Notes: a model not told the origin generated them from the letters alone. DNA of 64,000 nucleotides from Candidatus Electrothrix rattekaaiensis (GCA_032595675.1 JAVQMD010000001.1:372001-436000); one strand, 5' to 3'; counted from the first letter of the stretch, positions 8,803-17,306 are shown. Translations and numbers: made by a program.

Positions 8803-9447
8803 ATGGACCTCGCCAGTATCACCCTTTTTGACTATACCCTTCTTGCTGTCCTGATTTTGTTCGTCGTGCATGGCCTCTGGGCGGGTTTTTTCCGACAGCT
8901 GCCCTTTGTTATCGCCCTGATCGGCAGTTATGCGGCATCCTGCCAGTATGCCGGTGACCTGATACCCCATGTCGGTCAGGTGACGCAAAATCTCAAGATT
9001 GTTTTCGGGGGCGGTTTTCTGGGCCTGCTGATTGTGTCGACGCTGCTTTTTAAGCTGATCGGGAAATTGATGTGCAAGATTATCAAGGTCAAGGATGCAG
9101 GCTGGGCGAACCGATTCTTTCTTGGTGCGCCCCTTGCCCTAGCCAAGGCTGCTGCTCTTGTTGTGCTTGTTATTATGTTTTTAACAGCTACCCTCCCACC
9201 GCCAGAGCATTCTTTTCGTGATTCTATGGCCAGACCCTATCTTGAGCAGGGGGCGGATATCGTCCGCAGTTTTATTCTGAATGAGAAGATTAGAAAGGAT
9301 TTAAAACCTCGCAAGGCCCCTGCTCAGAAGAAGGACGCAGCCAAACAGGATGAGCTTGCGCCTTTTCCGGCTGCGCAGCCGCACCCTGACCAGTCGTCAA
9401 GCGGCGCGGATGACCCGGCAAGCAGTACCGAGGTGCTTACCAATTAA
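8803..9447 (+). CDS. cvpA: CvpA-family membrane protein
   Basis: A 214-residue protein with four predicted membrane helices in the first 140 residues, beginning MDLASITLFDYTLLAVLILF, and the CvpA-like GLWAGFFRQ turn after the first helix. CvpA proteins are inner-membrane proteins linked to colicin V export and envelope stress; the molecular role is unclear. The C-terminal 70 residues are a Lys/Ala/Pro-rich cytoplasmic tail. The start at 8803 has GGAG about 10 nt upstream; an upstream frame from 8677 adds only unrelated charged residues. It is divergent from the PPTase gene. Confidence 0.85.
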   Translation: MDLASITLFDYTLLAVLILFVVHGLWAGFFRQLPFVIALIGSYAASCQYAGDLIPHVGQVTQNLKIVFGGGFLGLLIVSTLLFKLIGKLMCKIIKVKDAGWANRFFLGAPLALAKAAALVVLVIMFLTATLPPPEHSFRDSMARPYLEQGADIVRSFILNEKIRKDLKPRKAPAQKKDAAKQDELAPFPAAQPHPDQSSSGADDPASSTEVLTN

Positions 9448-9540
9448 TAACAGCCCCTGATTGTTGCTTCCAGCCTGAGAGAGCTGGGGGTAACGATCTG
9501 CTCCTTCCTGCGGCCCCTCTTTTAAACCTTTTTTAACCCC

Positions 9541-10053
9541 CTATTCAACTAAGTCTGCCGAGACCCTTGCCTCAACCAACCGCCAGTCTCTGCCTCCTTT
9601 ATTCTCTTTGTCTTTCTTCAGGAGAAATTCCACAGGTTCACGGAGTTCCTCCAGATCATTCTGCGGTTTTTTCCTTTGCACAAGCACGGTTGCCGAGGCA
9701 GTGGCCTGACCCTTTGCTGGCAGCTCAATCAGAAGATCCTCAAAACTGACTGTCAGCGTCTCGTACTTGTCGCGATAGTACATCAGGTAGCGGATGAGCA
9801 TGTCGTGGGCCAGGGTTTCTTTGTAATTGCGCTCGGAAACAATGGCTCGAACATCCGGAGCCAGCATCTGTTTGATTTCACGCATCTTGAGCCCGGTTTC
9901 CAATGTGGGCTCCCTTTTCTCCTTGTTGATATTCCATGTGAGTTCGGTGAGCTGACGTTTGATGACCTGTTTGTCAGAAAAATACCAGCCCAGCAAGATA
10001 AGCAGGAGAAGAGCTGGTATTGAGAGAAGTATATAATTCTTTTTCATTGTCAT
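9541..10053 (-). CDS. Single-pass membrane protein of unknown function
   Basis: A 170-residue protein with one N-terminal membrane helix (about residues 7-24, LLSIPALLLLILLGWYF) and a soluble, mixed alpha/beta C-terminal domain predicted outside the cytoplasm. The sequence TASATVLVQRKKPQ near residue 120 and a W-R-L-V ending resemble NTF2/SnoaL-like folds, but this is a weak impression. An ATG two codons downstream could also be the start. It converges with cvpA, about 90 bp away. Confidence 0.6.
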   Translation of the reverse strand: MTMKKNYILLSIPALLLLILLGWYFSDKQVIKRQLTELTWNINKEKREPTLETGLKMREIKQMLAPDVRAIVSERNYKETLAHDMLIRYLMYYRDKYETLTVSFEDLLIELPAKGQATASATVLVQRKKPQNDLEELREPVEFLLKKDKENKGGRDWRLVEARVSADLVE

Positions 10054-10222
10054 AAGGGGAAATCGCCTGAAATGTCCGGCAAGCGCAGAAAAAGGAGGCT
10101 ACGGGTACCGGACGAAGAGGGCGGTTGGGGGAAATTCCGTCGCTCCTCGCCCTTGGCAAGAAGGGGAACGAGGAGCCGGAAATGGGCATAAAGAATGAGA
10201 AAAAGTTACAGAGAGCTCGCTG

Positions 10223-11440
10223 CTAGTGTTTTTTACGGCATTGACGGATATAATCTTTGCTCAGCGAAGGATGGGAGCTGATGATCTTGCCCTTAACCAG
10301 ACCGAATTCTTTCACAAGAAAGTTCAGAACATGCTTATAGCTCATATCCTTACCCAGGGTCGATGTCACGAGCTCAGCCAGTTTTTCCTTGTCTGCCGGA
10401 TCGTCAAAATAGCTAAAGATACGGTGCTCTTCCTCTTCCTCCTCCTTTTCTTTCTCAGAAACAGCTGGGGTCAGTGCTACTGGAGGGGCTGAAATTGCGG
10501 GAGCGGTCAAAGGAGTTGGAGTCGATTCAGGCGTGCTTTCCAGCTCCTCCTGAATAGTTTTAGTTTGGGCAGCTTGGTTAACCGGGGCAGCAGTGTTGTC
10601 TGCTGCGATTTGGAGGGCCTTATCTGCCTTTTCTTTGACGTGGGTAAGCTCGGACTGCATGGCGTTGATGTCATTTTGTAGCGGGGAAATATCAACGGGT
10701 TCAGGTGGTTCAGCAGCCCTCTGTTGTTCTTCCAAGGTTTGGACTCGTTGTGGAAGGTCGCCGAGAATACTCTCTGGAGAGATTTCTTTCAGTTGGCTCT
10801 CTGTCTGGTCGACACAGCTTTGCATGGCAGAAACAGCATTCTGGATGCCGCTCAGTGAATCCACAGCATTCTGCACTTCATGGCTCATATCGTCCAGTTG
10901 CTTTTTACTTGCCATGTCAGTGGTCATTGCTTCCAGGCTGTCGATGCGTGAGGTTATCTGGTCTATTTTATCAGTCAAGACTTGGCGAGTCGTATGCAGA
11001 TGCTCCTGAATGTTGTTTATTTCGGCATTTATCGTTTCAGATTCCTGTTTCTCCGCGAGAGTTTCTGTCTTCACTTCTGTTGTTGTCTCTTCACAAGACG
11101 ACTGTGCGGAAGAAATATTGCTGCAGCATTGCCCGGTGAACGGGAGCAGCCCGCTGAGCAGGAATGCTTTGAGGTTATGAAACATCTTGGCGGAAGTATT
11201 CCGGTCAAACAGGGCCACTGCTCCGAAAAAGAGAGCAAAGAGAAAAGCTAGGCAGACAAGGAGAGCCAGTGCCATGGCGATAATCCATTGTATCGTTCGG
11301 AGTATCCCCATAATGATCAGCCCGAAGGAACTCCATACCGTTGCTTCAGGATTGCCGGCGATCAGATAAATCAGCGTACTGAGCAGTGAGAGTATGAGCA
11401 CTGAAAGAATGAGTGGTTTTTGTAACATATTGTTTTTCAT
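10223..11440 (-). CDS. Two-helix membrane protein with long coiled-coil domain
   Basis: A 405-residue protein. Residues 8-30 and about 48-78 form two membrane helices; a coiled coil runs from about 125 to 275; a Pro/Thr/Ala-rich linker and a short run of acidic residues (EKEKEEEEEEH) lead into a C-terminal domain of about 75 residues (HRIFSYFDDPADKEKL to the end) with helix-turn character and a basic tail. The coiled coil between a membrane anchor and a compact terminal domain suggests a scaffold or sensor. AAGGAAGG lies 5 nt before the ATG. The first 92 codons and the leader are duplicated immediately upstream in broken form. No family is recognised. Confidence 0.75.
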   Translation of the reverse strand: MKNNMLQKPLILSVLILSLLSTLIYLIAGNPEATVWSSFGLIIMGILRTIQWIIAMALALLVCLAFLFALFFGAVALFDRNTSAKMFHNLKAFLLSGLLPFTGQCCSNISSAQSSCEETTTEVKTETLAEKQESETINAEINNIQEHLHTTRQVLTDKIDQITSRIDSLEAMTTDMASKKQLDDMSHEVQNAVDSLSGIQNAVSAMQSCVDQTESQLKEISPESILGDLPQRVQTLEEQQRAAEPPEPVDISPLQNDINAMQSELTHVKEKADKALQIAADNTAAPVNQAAQTKTIQEELESTPESTPTPLTAPAISAPPVALTPAVSEKEKEEEEEEHRIFSYFDDPADKEKLAELVTSTLGKDMSYKHVLNFLVKEFGLVKGKIISSHPSLSKDYIRQCRKKH

Positions 11441-11470
11441 AGGCCCTTCCTTTTTTGCGGAACTTCTGGC

Positions 11471-11543
11471 TTCGATACCCCACAGCTTGCGGCGTACCCT
11501 GTAATTTATTTAAATCTCGATATACTGCCGCCTTGGGGCGGGG
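11471..11543. repeat. GC-rich palindromic leader repeat, copy 1
   Basis: The leader of the 405-residue gene contains two inverted-repeat blocks, TACCCC...GCGGCG and CCGCCTTGGGGCGGGG. The same arrangement is seen before the truncated paralogue (11996-12070), and a shorter version lies between minC and minD (15178-15207). Confidence 0.65.
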
Positions 11544-11546
11544 TGT

Positions 11547-11967
11547 TCATGCTGTGAAGAACTCTCCGGTTTCCAGCGAGTGCTTACGGAGCAGCTTTGT
11601 CAATTCCTCTGCTTTTTCCTCTCTTTTTTCTACGGACGACTGCATGGAGTTCAGCGTCCACCTATGAACGGGAGTAACCGGCTGAGCAAGAGTATTTGAG
11701 ATTACCGAACATTTTGGCGGAGACTTCCCGGTCGAACAGGGCCACTGCTCCGAAAAAGAGAGCAAAGAGAAAGGCTAAGCAGACAAGGAGAGCCAGTGAC
11801 ATGGCGATAATCCATTGTATGGTTCGGAGTATCCCTATAACGATCAGGTCCAAGGAACTCCATACTGTTGCTTCGGGATTGCCAGCAATCAAGTAGAGCA
11901 GCAGACTGGGGAACGCGAGTATAAGCATCGATTGAATGAGTGGTTTCACTAACATATTATTTTTCAT
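11547..11967 (-). pseudogene. Truncated tandem copy of the two-helix coiled-coil gene
   Basis: From the ATG at 11967 this gene reads 92 codons that are about 80% identical to the start of the 405-residue protein (MKNNML, YLIAGNPEATVWSS, LRTIQWIIAM, FLFALFFGAVALFDR). After the second membrane helix one base is missing, the frame changes and stops at residue 101 (stop at 11662). Beyond it, about 115 bp of possible remnant coding ends at 11547. It still has its own ribosome binding site (AAAGGAT), so a 101-residue two-helix protein may be made, but the coiled coil and terminal domain are gone. Confidence 0.7.
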
Positions 11968-11995
11968 GGACTATCCTTTTTTGAAAAGTTTCCGG

Positions 11996-12070
11996 GTTCA
12001 ATACCCCCGATGATAGCGGCGTTTCCTGTTATTTCTTTTAAACACCTATCCCGCCTCTCTGGGGTGGGAC
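11996..12070. repeat. GC-rich palindromic leader repeat, copy 2
   Basis: This is the leader of the truncated paralogue, aligned block by block with the leader at 11471-11543: TTCAATACCCCC, GCGGCG, a TTTAAA spacer and CCCGCCTCTCTGGGGTGGG. Because both leaders match in order, the duplication that made the paralogue included the regulatory region. Confidence 0.65.
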
Positions 12071-12170
12071 AACAACATATGAAAGTTGATCGAACGACTC
12101 CAAGAAGGGGGTATCAATGCTTTTTATAAATTTTGATATGTTGCCCTTATTATCGATTTTTGTCAAGATC

Positions 12171-12422
12171 TCAATGCGAATGCTCCTCATCCCCGAGAAA
12201 AAGTTCATGGTATTCTTTTTCTGCGAGATGTTTATGGAGCAGCTCAGTCACATGTTGGACAAGGCCCGTAATGTCCTCTTCCTCAAGGCGAGGAATCAAG
12301 GTATTCAGCAGCTCATCCTTGCTGAACAAACGGAGAAAAAGAGCAAGCGATTGTTCATCCAAATCCCGGTTGAGGCCGAAACATATCTGCTCAAAGGGTA
12401 TTTTTTTTTCTTCCTTGGTCAT
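12171..12422 (-). CDS. Small acidic cytoplasmic protein, unknown
   Basis: An 83-residue, helix-rich acidic protein (MTKEEKKIPFEQICF at the start, histidine-ending tail). Its ATG overlaps the stop of the yjbQ-like gene by four bases (ATGA), so it is translationally coupled to it. No family is recognised; the coupling suggests a related job. Confidence 0.7.
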   Translation of the reverse strand: MTKEEKKIPFEQICFGLNRDLDEQSLALFLRLFSKDELLNTLIPRLEEEDITGLVQHVTELLHKHLAEKEYHELFLGDEEHSH

Positions 12423-12820
12423 CCAGCTATGAGCTTCCAGTTCACCTGACGACTTCTGGGACCGTCGTATTCACAGAAAAAGATGCGCTGCCACGTACCT
12501 AACTGGAGTTTGCCGTCAGCAATGATCACGGTCAGGGAACTTCCGGTCAAGGTCGCCATCATGTGGGATGGTGAATTGCCCTCAGCGTGGCGATAGGGGT
12601 AGGAGTTTGGAATAATTGTTCGGAATACTCCGAGCAGGTCGTGCTGCACATCCGGGTCACAACCTTCGTTGATGGTGAGCCCAGCTGTGGTATGGGGATT
12701 AAACAGGTAGAGAACACCGTCGGTAACGGCAGATTCAGTCACTGCTTGCCCGGCCTGTGGGGTGATATCCGTAAATTGCATATGCGCCTTAGTACTGACT
12801 GAAAATTTACCGGAATGCAT
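12419..12820 (-). CDS. YjbQ/UPF0047 family protein
   Basis: A 133-residue protein of the YjbQ family (annotated elsewhere as secondary thiamine-phosphate synthase, a weak activity shown for a few members). Conserved features include NPHTTAGLTINEG, HAEGNSPSHMMATLTGSS and LGTWQRIFFCEYDGPRSR, which carry the clustered His/Asn/Glu residues typical of the family. The start at 12820 has GAGG about 9 nt upstream; the longer frame to 12949 runs into the preceding gene and is rejected. It follows the lipoprotein gene with a one-base gap and overlaps the next gene by 4 nt, so a three-gene operon is likely. Confidence 0.9.
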   Translation of the reverse strand: MHSGKFSVSTKAHMQFTDITPQAGQAVTESAVTDGVLYLFNPHTTAGLTINEGCDPDVQHDLLGVFRTIIPNSYPYRHAEGNSPSHMMATLTGSSLTVIIADGKLQLGTWQRIFFCEYDGPRSRQVNWKLIAG

Positions 12821-12821
12821 T

Positions 12822-13319
12822 CTATTTTTCCTCACTGATCCGCCATCGACCGTTATTGGCGCGGCATGCTTTGGTGCTGATTGTTTCGAGCTGATCATTG
12901 CCGTTGAGCATCGCCTCCATTTTCGCCTTCCTGCACACACTCTTGCCAATGGTCTGAAGAGCCGGTAACGGAGTTATGCGATATTGGTTGCCCCTGTCCG
13001 GATTGGTCCAGGATGACGTTCGACCAGACAGGCCGCGTTCAAAGACGTGGTTAAGCTGCTCGCGGTCATACCGGTCCATTTTTTTTTTCACAAGCAGGAA
13101 GAGGGGGCTCTCTGCAGCGTCGCCACGCAGGAACACCTCAAGATCATGCCCGACAGCCCGTGTGCTGATTGTTTTATTTTTTTTCCTGCTCCGAGCCGAG
13201 TTATTCTTCCCCCCCTGGACAGGTGCGCAGGAGACAAGAAAGAGGGCGACAAGAAGTACTGCGATATGTCTTCTTGTTCTTCTGTGTTGATCCGGTTGGT
13301 AATAGAGGTTTTTCCGCAC
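12822..13319 (-). CDS. Lipoprotein, 17-kDa-antigen-like but lacking the glycine zipper
   Basis: A 165-residue protein with a lipobox near residue 31 (LFLVSCAP), so probably an outer-membrane or periplasmic lipoprotein. From about residue 80 it aligns with the glycine-zipper lipoprotein at 13493-13936: KKMDRYDREQLNHVFE, SSWTNPDRGNQY, CRKAK and a final TKACRANNGRW. The segment between the lipid anchor and this domain is charged and lacks the glycine zipper of its paralogue. The start codon is GTG and no clear ribosome binding site precedes it, so the exact start is uncertain. It heads the operon with yjbQ. Confidence 0.75.
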   Translation of the reverse strand: MRKNLYYQPDQHRRTRRHIAVLLVALFLVSCAPVQGGKNNSARSRKKNKTISTRAVGHDLEVFLRGDAAESPLFLLVKKKMDRYDREQLNHVFERGLSGRTSSWTNPDRGNQYRITPLPALQTIGKSVCRKAKMEAMLNGNDQLETISTKACRANNGRWRISEEK

Positions 13320-13413
13320 AGCTGGTAATAAGAAAAAATGAAATTTTTATCCTGTTCGTAAGGTGTTGCTTTGTCCTTGGTTAACAGGATTATTTTTTTA
13401 TAAATAAGAAAAA

Positions 13414-13442
13414 ATCTCACAGCCCTGAATGGGCTGTGAGAT
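13414..13442 (-). terminator. Strong bidirectional intrinsic terminator
   Basis: A perfect 12-bp stem (ATCTCACAGCCC with GGGCTGTGAGAT) and 5-nt loop, flanked by TTTTTTC on the minus strand and by a run of A on the left arm side. It lies about 50 bp after the glycine-zipper lipoprotein gene on the minus strand. Confidence 0.9.
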
Positions 13443-13492
13443 CAAAAAAAGTATGATTGTTCAAGTTGCTACAGCAGTTACTACACCTGTTG

Positions 13493-13936
13493 CTACTGAA
13501 GCTGCCATTGGCCATTCATGTCGCGACAGGCTGTTGTATGAGTCGTTTCTGTCCTGCCGTCGATAACAGCAAGAATCTCCGCTTTACGGCATTGCTGATT
13601 ATTCGGCCCTGTATAGGCTTGCTGGGGAGTAACCGTGTACTGGTTCCCATGATCAGGGTTGACCCAAGTTGATGTCTGACCTGATGGGGTGGACTCGTAG
13701 GCGCGATTAAGCATCTGTCGATCATATTTATCCATTTCATTACCGATAACATACCCGAGCATTCCACCGATAGCCGCGCCGAGCAGTGTGGATTCGGTAT
13801 CATGTCCGATCGCCTGCCCGATCAATGCTCCGCCTGCTGCTCCGCCTGCTCCGCCCATTTGTCCCTTATTAGCCATCATGCAGGATGAGAGCAGGAAAAG
13901 TGACAAAAATACGGTAATAATCTGTGTTGCTTTCAT
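13493..13936 (-). CDS. Glycine-zipper 17-kDa-antigen-like lipoprotein
   Basis: A 147-residue lipoprotein. The lipobox LLSSC puts the lipidated cysteine at residue 19. Residues about 27-67 are a glycine-zipper 2TM region (GGAGGAAGGALIGQAIG, LLGAAIGGMLGYVIGNEMD). The C-terminal domain, with SGQTSTWVNPDHGNQY, CRKAE and TTACRDMNGQW, is the conserved part of the rickettsial 17-kDa surface antigen family. Proteins of this type sit in the outer membrane. GAGGAAT lies before the ATG. A strong terminator follows, so it is transcribed separately from the lipoprotein/yjbQ operon. Confidence 0.85.
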   Translation of the reverse strand: MKATQIITVFLSLFLLSSCMMANKGQMGGAGGAAGGALIGQAIGHDTESTLLGAAIGGMLGYVIGNEMDKYDRQMLNRAYESTPSGQTSTWVNPDHGNQYTVTPQQAYTGPNNQQCRKAEILAVIDGRTETTHTTACRDMNGQWQLQ

Positions 13937-14039
13937 GATGATTCCTCTTTTTTACTGATTGATGTTATGCCTTTTTTCTCGAGAGTACACACGTTACATG
14001 GGTGTACCGAAAAAAGTGTACCGGTAACCTATGCTTCCT

Positions 14040-14306
14040 CTATGCTTCCTTATAGCGCCCCTTTTCCGGCAGCGCGATGTTCAGTTCCAGGATTTCGCAG
14101 TCCTCTTCTCTGTCCAGAGACACCGTGACGTCATCCTGATCGATATCAACGTATTTCTTGATGACTTCAAGGAGTTCGTTTTGTAAAGCAGGTAAGAAAG
14201 AGGGCTGATTTCTATGGAAATGATCCCGGGCGATGAGAATACTCAGGCGCTCCTTGGCCACATCGGCTGACTTACGGTTTGCATGGAAATAATCAAATAA
14301 TCCCAT
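14040..14306 (-). CDS. minE: Cell division topological factor MinE
   Basis: An 88-residue protein with the MinE layout: an N-terminal amphipathic anti-MinCD helix (AKERLSILIARDHF) and a C-terminal topological-specificity domain (ELLEVIKKYVDID then LELNIALPE). It stimulates MinD ATPase and drives the pole-to-pole oscillation that keeps FtsZ rings at midcell. The start is immediately after the minD stop, so the two are translationally coupled. Confidence 0.95.
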   Translation of the reverse strand: MGLFDYFHANRKSADVAKERLSILIARDHFHRNQPSFLPALQNELLEVIKKYVDIDQDDVTVSLDREEDCEILELNIALPEKGRYKEA

Positions 14307-15119
14307 TTATCTTCCCCCGAAAAGTTTGCCGAAGATGCCACCCTTTTTGGCATCAATGAAGCGAAATTCAATTTCCTCTCCGAGAAAACGACCAATACAA
14401 TCGCTGTAGGCAAGGCCAGCTCTGCTGTTTTTATTGACAATAACAGGGATACCCTGGTTTGATGCTGTCAGAACTGATTGTGATTCCGGTATGACACCCA
14501 AGAGCGGGATAGAGAGGATTTCCTGAATATCGTCCACAGAGAGCATTTCTCCGTTTTTTACCCGTTCTGGAGCGTATCTGGTCAAGAGCAGATGTTCTTT
14601 TACCGGGGTTCTGTTCTCCACAATCCTCTTGGTTTTACTGGCCAGGAGACCGAGAATTCTGTCAGAATCGCGCACAGAAGAAATTTCCGGGTTGGTGACC
14701 ACGATGGCCTCATCAGCAAAGTACATGGCCATGTAGGCACCGTGCTCAATCCCTGCGGGCGAATCACAGACGATGTAGTCAAAGGTCTCTTTTAACTCAT
14801 TGATGACAGTTTCAACTCCTTCCATGGTTAACGCTTCCTTATCCCGTGTTTGGGATGCTGGCAGGATATAGAGGTTATCTATGCGTTTGTCCCGGATGAG
14901 GGCTTGATTCAGGCTTGCCTCTTTGGTGATCACATTGACAAAATCATAGACAACCCTGCGCTCGCAGCCCATAACCAGATCCAGGTTGCGCAGGCCGACG
15001 TCAAAGTCTATGACCGCAGTTTTATAGCCCTGTAATGCCAAGCCGGTTGCAAAGGCCGCACTGGTTGTTGTTTTACCTACGCCTCCTTTACCGGAGGTAA
15101 CTACTATTACTCTGGTCAA
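14307..15119 (-). CDS. minD: Septum site-determining ATPase MinD
   Basis: A 270-residue deviant-Walker ATPase. GKGGVGKT is at residues 10-17, followed by DFDVGLRNLDL and the switch segment CDSPAGIE. The C-terminus GIFGKLFGG is the amphipathic membrane-targeting helix. It binds MinC and the membrane in the ATP state and is released by MinE. Order minC-minD-minE on one strand is the usual one; about 100 bp separate minC and minD and contain a palindromic repeat. Confidence 0.97.
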   Translation of the reverse strand: MTRVIVVTSGKGGVGKTTTSAAFATGLALQGYKTAVIDFDVGLRNLDLVMGCERRVVYDFVNVITKEASLNQALIRDKRIDNLYILPASQTRDKEALTMEGVETVINELKETFDYIVCDSPAGIEHGAYMAMYFADEAIVVTNPEISSVRDSDRILGLLASKTKRIVENRTPVKEHLLLTRYAPERVKNGEMLSVDDIQEILSIPLLGVIPESQSVLTASNQGIPVIVNKNSRAGLAYSDCIGRFLGEEIEFRFIDAKKGGIFGKLFGGR

Positions 15120-15177
15120 CTATATGTCCTCCTGGATGACAGGTAGTTTTTGAATATGTTTTTTTGCGAAATTTTGG

Positions 15178-15207
15178 GTTTCATACCCCGCCTCCTGGGG
15201 CGGGGCA
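15178..15207. repeat. Palindromic repeat between minC and minD
   Basis: CCCCGCCTCCTGGGGCGGGG forms a strong GC-rich hairpin in the intercistronic gap. Flanking bases (TTTCATA before it, GGGTTT further left) match the leader repeats at 11471-11543 and 11996-12070, so it is a short member of the same family. It could act as an attenuator or an mRNA stabiliser inside the min operon. Confidence 0.65.
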
Positions 15208-15223
15208 GATCGTTTTTTTTGTT

Positions 15224-15955
15224 TTATAATGGGGTGATACGTATTCTTTCTGTCTGAAGCCGGATATGTACGGGTTGAGCACGCAGACTGTCGGGAAATT
15301 TTTCATTGACCAGATAGACCCCGGCCACAGCGACAAGTTCCGCTTCCAGCTGTTGACAAAATATTCGGGCTTGGCTATCGCCGTTGTTACCGGCAAAGGC
15401 CCGCCCGCGCAAGGCTCCGTAGACGTGGATATTGCCAGCTGCCGTTACCTCGGCCCCAGAGCCGACCGAAGTCAGCACAATAAGATCACCATGTTCCACA
15501 ACGATTCGTTGACCGGATCGTATGGGCTCGGTGATGACAGTGGCGGCAGGGGATGTGTGCGCAGCTGGCTTTGGTTGAGCAGTGTTTTCTTCAGGGAGTA
15601 TTTCTTCCTGCTTTTTATCTGTCTTATATTCCTGTAATTTTCCGCTTTTGCGCGTGGTCAGCACGGCCAGTGCCATTATTTCGACCTGCTTCTGCTGGTC
15701 CTCTGTACAATTGGTTATGCCGACCGGAATAAATCCTTTCTCCCGCACCAGATTCAACAGCTTGCTGATATCAATTCGGTCAGGATCTGGGAGATGTTCC
15801 AGATTAAGAACAATCGGTGCATTGCGAAAAAATGAGGGTGCCTGAGCAACTTTTTTCGCGAGCTGGGCTGATATTCTCTCCATATTGCTCTCCCGGAGAG
15901 AAAGCATGGGGATCGTAAAGGATGAACCTTTAAGATCAAAAGGTTGTTGCATCAT
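15224..15955 (-). CDS. minC: Septum site-determining protein MinC
   Basis: A 243-residue FtsZ polymerisation inhibitor. The N-terminal domain (about residues 5-105) includes FFRNAPIVLNLEHL; a Pro/Ala/Glu-rich linker spans about 110-140; the C-terminal beta-helix domain has VVEHGDLIVLTSVGSGAEV, AAGNIHVYGALRGRAFAG and QARIFCQQLEAELVAVAG, which are the MinD-binding and dimer elements. It is the first gene of the min operon. Confidence 0.95.
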   Translation of the reverse strand: MMQQPFDLKGSSFTIPMLSLRESNMERISAQLAKKVAQAPSFFRNAPIVLNLEHLPDPDRIDISKLLNLVREKGFIPVGITNCTEDQQKQVEIMALAVLTTRKSGKLQEYKTDKKQEEILPEENTAQPKPAAHTSPAATVITEPIRSGQRIVVEHGDLIVLTSVGSGAEVTAAGNIHVYGALRGRAFAGNNGDSQARIFCQQLEAELVAVAGVYLVNEKFPDSLRAQPVHIRLQTERIRITPL

Positions 15956-16130
15956 TCTTCACTTTTTTTGCCATGATTTTTTGTCGCTCCAGCTGCCCGT
16001 TCTCGCTGCTTCGCGACCAATGCCCCTGCATTGCAGGAAAATCAGCCGCTCTTAATTCTAGACACTATACCTTATTTCAGTATTAGTTTCAGCCCGGAAT
16101 TTCAGGAGATGTATTTTTTCGTTCAGGATG

Positions 16131-17306
16131 TCAGCGTGAGCAGTTAAAGATCTCAAACTCAACCCGTCGATCAATCATATTTTGATCGCTGTCCGGTACA
16201 CTGCCATCTTTGGTGTTTGTTTCTCCTTTTCCTTCCACAGTAATGCGTTCTCCGAGCTTTGGAGTTGCTGATTCTTGAATGAGTCGTTTTTTGATATATG
16301 CAGCACGATTACTGGAGAGCACCATATTATATTGAAATTCTCCCTGCTTGCTCGTGTGGCCGATGATGTGCATACATTTTTTTTCATTCTCTTTCAGATA
16401 GGTAACCAGTTGTCTGATCCAGATATCGTATTCCTGGGTGCGGTTGAGGGTAAATTCGGTGCTGTTTGATTCAAAGAGAAAAAGGAGCGGCATTCTATGG
16501 GTGTTTTTAAAACCGATCTTGATCATGTTGAAGAAGGCGGTTTCCGCTGCAGCAAAATCATTCATTTTCAGAGAGGCGAGATACAGCATACGATAGGCAT
16601 CCAACGCTCCCTTGCCAGAGGACTTGATGAGTTGTTCAAGGATCTCAAGAACCTTTGGATATTGTCCGTTTCGATACGCAGCCTTTGCCTTGGCGATCCG
16701 CGCATCGGTCTTGATGTCTTTTACAGAGATTTTCTGCTTATTGATAATTTCGGCAACCTTACGTTTAGCTGTCGGATCTGCTGTTATAACAGGAAGTTCC
16801 AGTTTTCCGTAGGGCACCGAGTAGGCCCAGACCGACTCACGGGCGGTCAATGCCCCTGTTTTCCGGTCAGCCAAGGAGGCTAGGATACGGTAATATTTTT
16901 GGGTCGGTTGTTCCGGAAGGGGGGAGTAGCTGATAACACCTTTCAGAATGTAATCCGCCTTTTCCAGCTCTCGGTCAGAGGCATCAGCAGTGCTTATCAA
17001 GCGAATTCCAGAGTATTTTCTCGTGCTGCCGAGTTCTAAGAGCAGTCTTTCGATTTCTACACTGGCCAGGATTTCGTCGTATAGGGTGGCTTCTTTGAAG
17101 GGGTCCAGAAGCACCAAGGCCTTTTTTTTCGGTATGCTGTTCAGAATACGGCGTCCCAGGATTGGAATGCCTTTCTTTAATGTTGTTGGTTCATTTTTGC
17201 CGCGATATTTATTGCTCGGCCCTGTTTTGGGTGCACAGGCGGAAAGTGTGACAGCAAGAATGAGGAACAGGGTGAAGAGAGTAGTGGTCTTTGCTGTGGA
17301 CAACAT
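16131..17306 (-). CDS. Lipoprotein with C-terminal OmpA-like peptidoglycan-binding domain
   Basis: A 391-residue lipoprotein with lipobox TLSAC near residue 24. About residues 45-180 resemble a curli/LpoB-like penicillin-binding-protein-activator fold (DYILKGVISY, then SLADRKTGA). About 185-265 are helical repeats (TPR-like: AKAAYRNGQYPKVLEILEQL). The last 110 residues have an OmpA-type fold (HIIGHTSKQGEFQYN, LSSNRAAYIKKRL, and the ending DRRVEFEIF), which usually binds peptidoglycan. The start at 17306 has AGGAG 8 nt upstream. It follows the PEGA gene by 60 bp, so the two form a probable envelope operon. Confidence 0.8.
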   Translation of the reverse strand: MLSTAKTTTLFTLFLILAVTLSACAPKTGPSNKYRGKNEPTTLKKGIPILGRRILNSIPKKKALVLLDPFKEATLYDEILASVEIERLLLELGSTRKYSGIRLISTADASDRELEKADYILKGVISYSPLPEQPTQKYYRILASLADRKTGALTARESVWAYSVPYGKLELPVITADPTAKRKVAEIINKQKISVKDIKTDARIAKAKAAYRNGQYPKVLEILEQLIKSSGKGALDAYRMLYLASLKMNDFAAAETAFFNMIKIGFKNTHRMPLLFLFESNSTEFTLNRTQEYDIWIRQLVTYLKENEKKCMHIIGHTSKQGEFQYNMVLSSNRAAYIKKRLIQESATPKLGERITVEGKGETNTKDGSVPDSDQNMIDRRVEFEIFNCSR

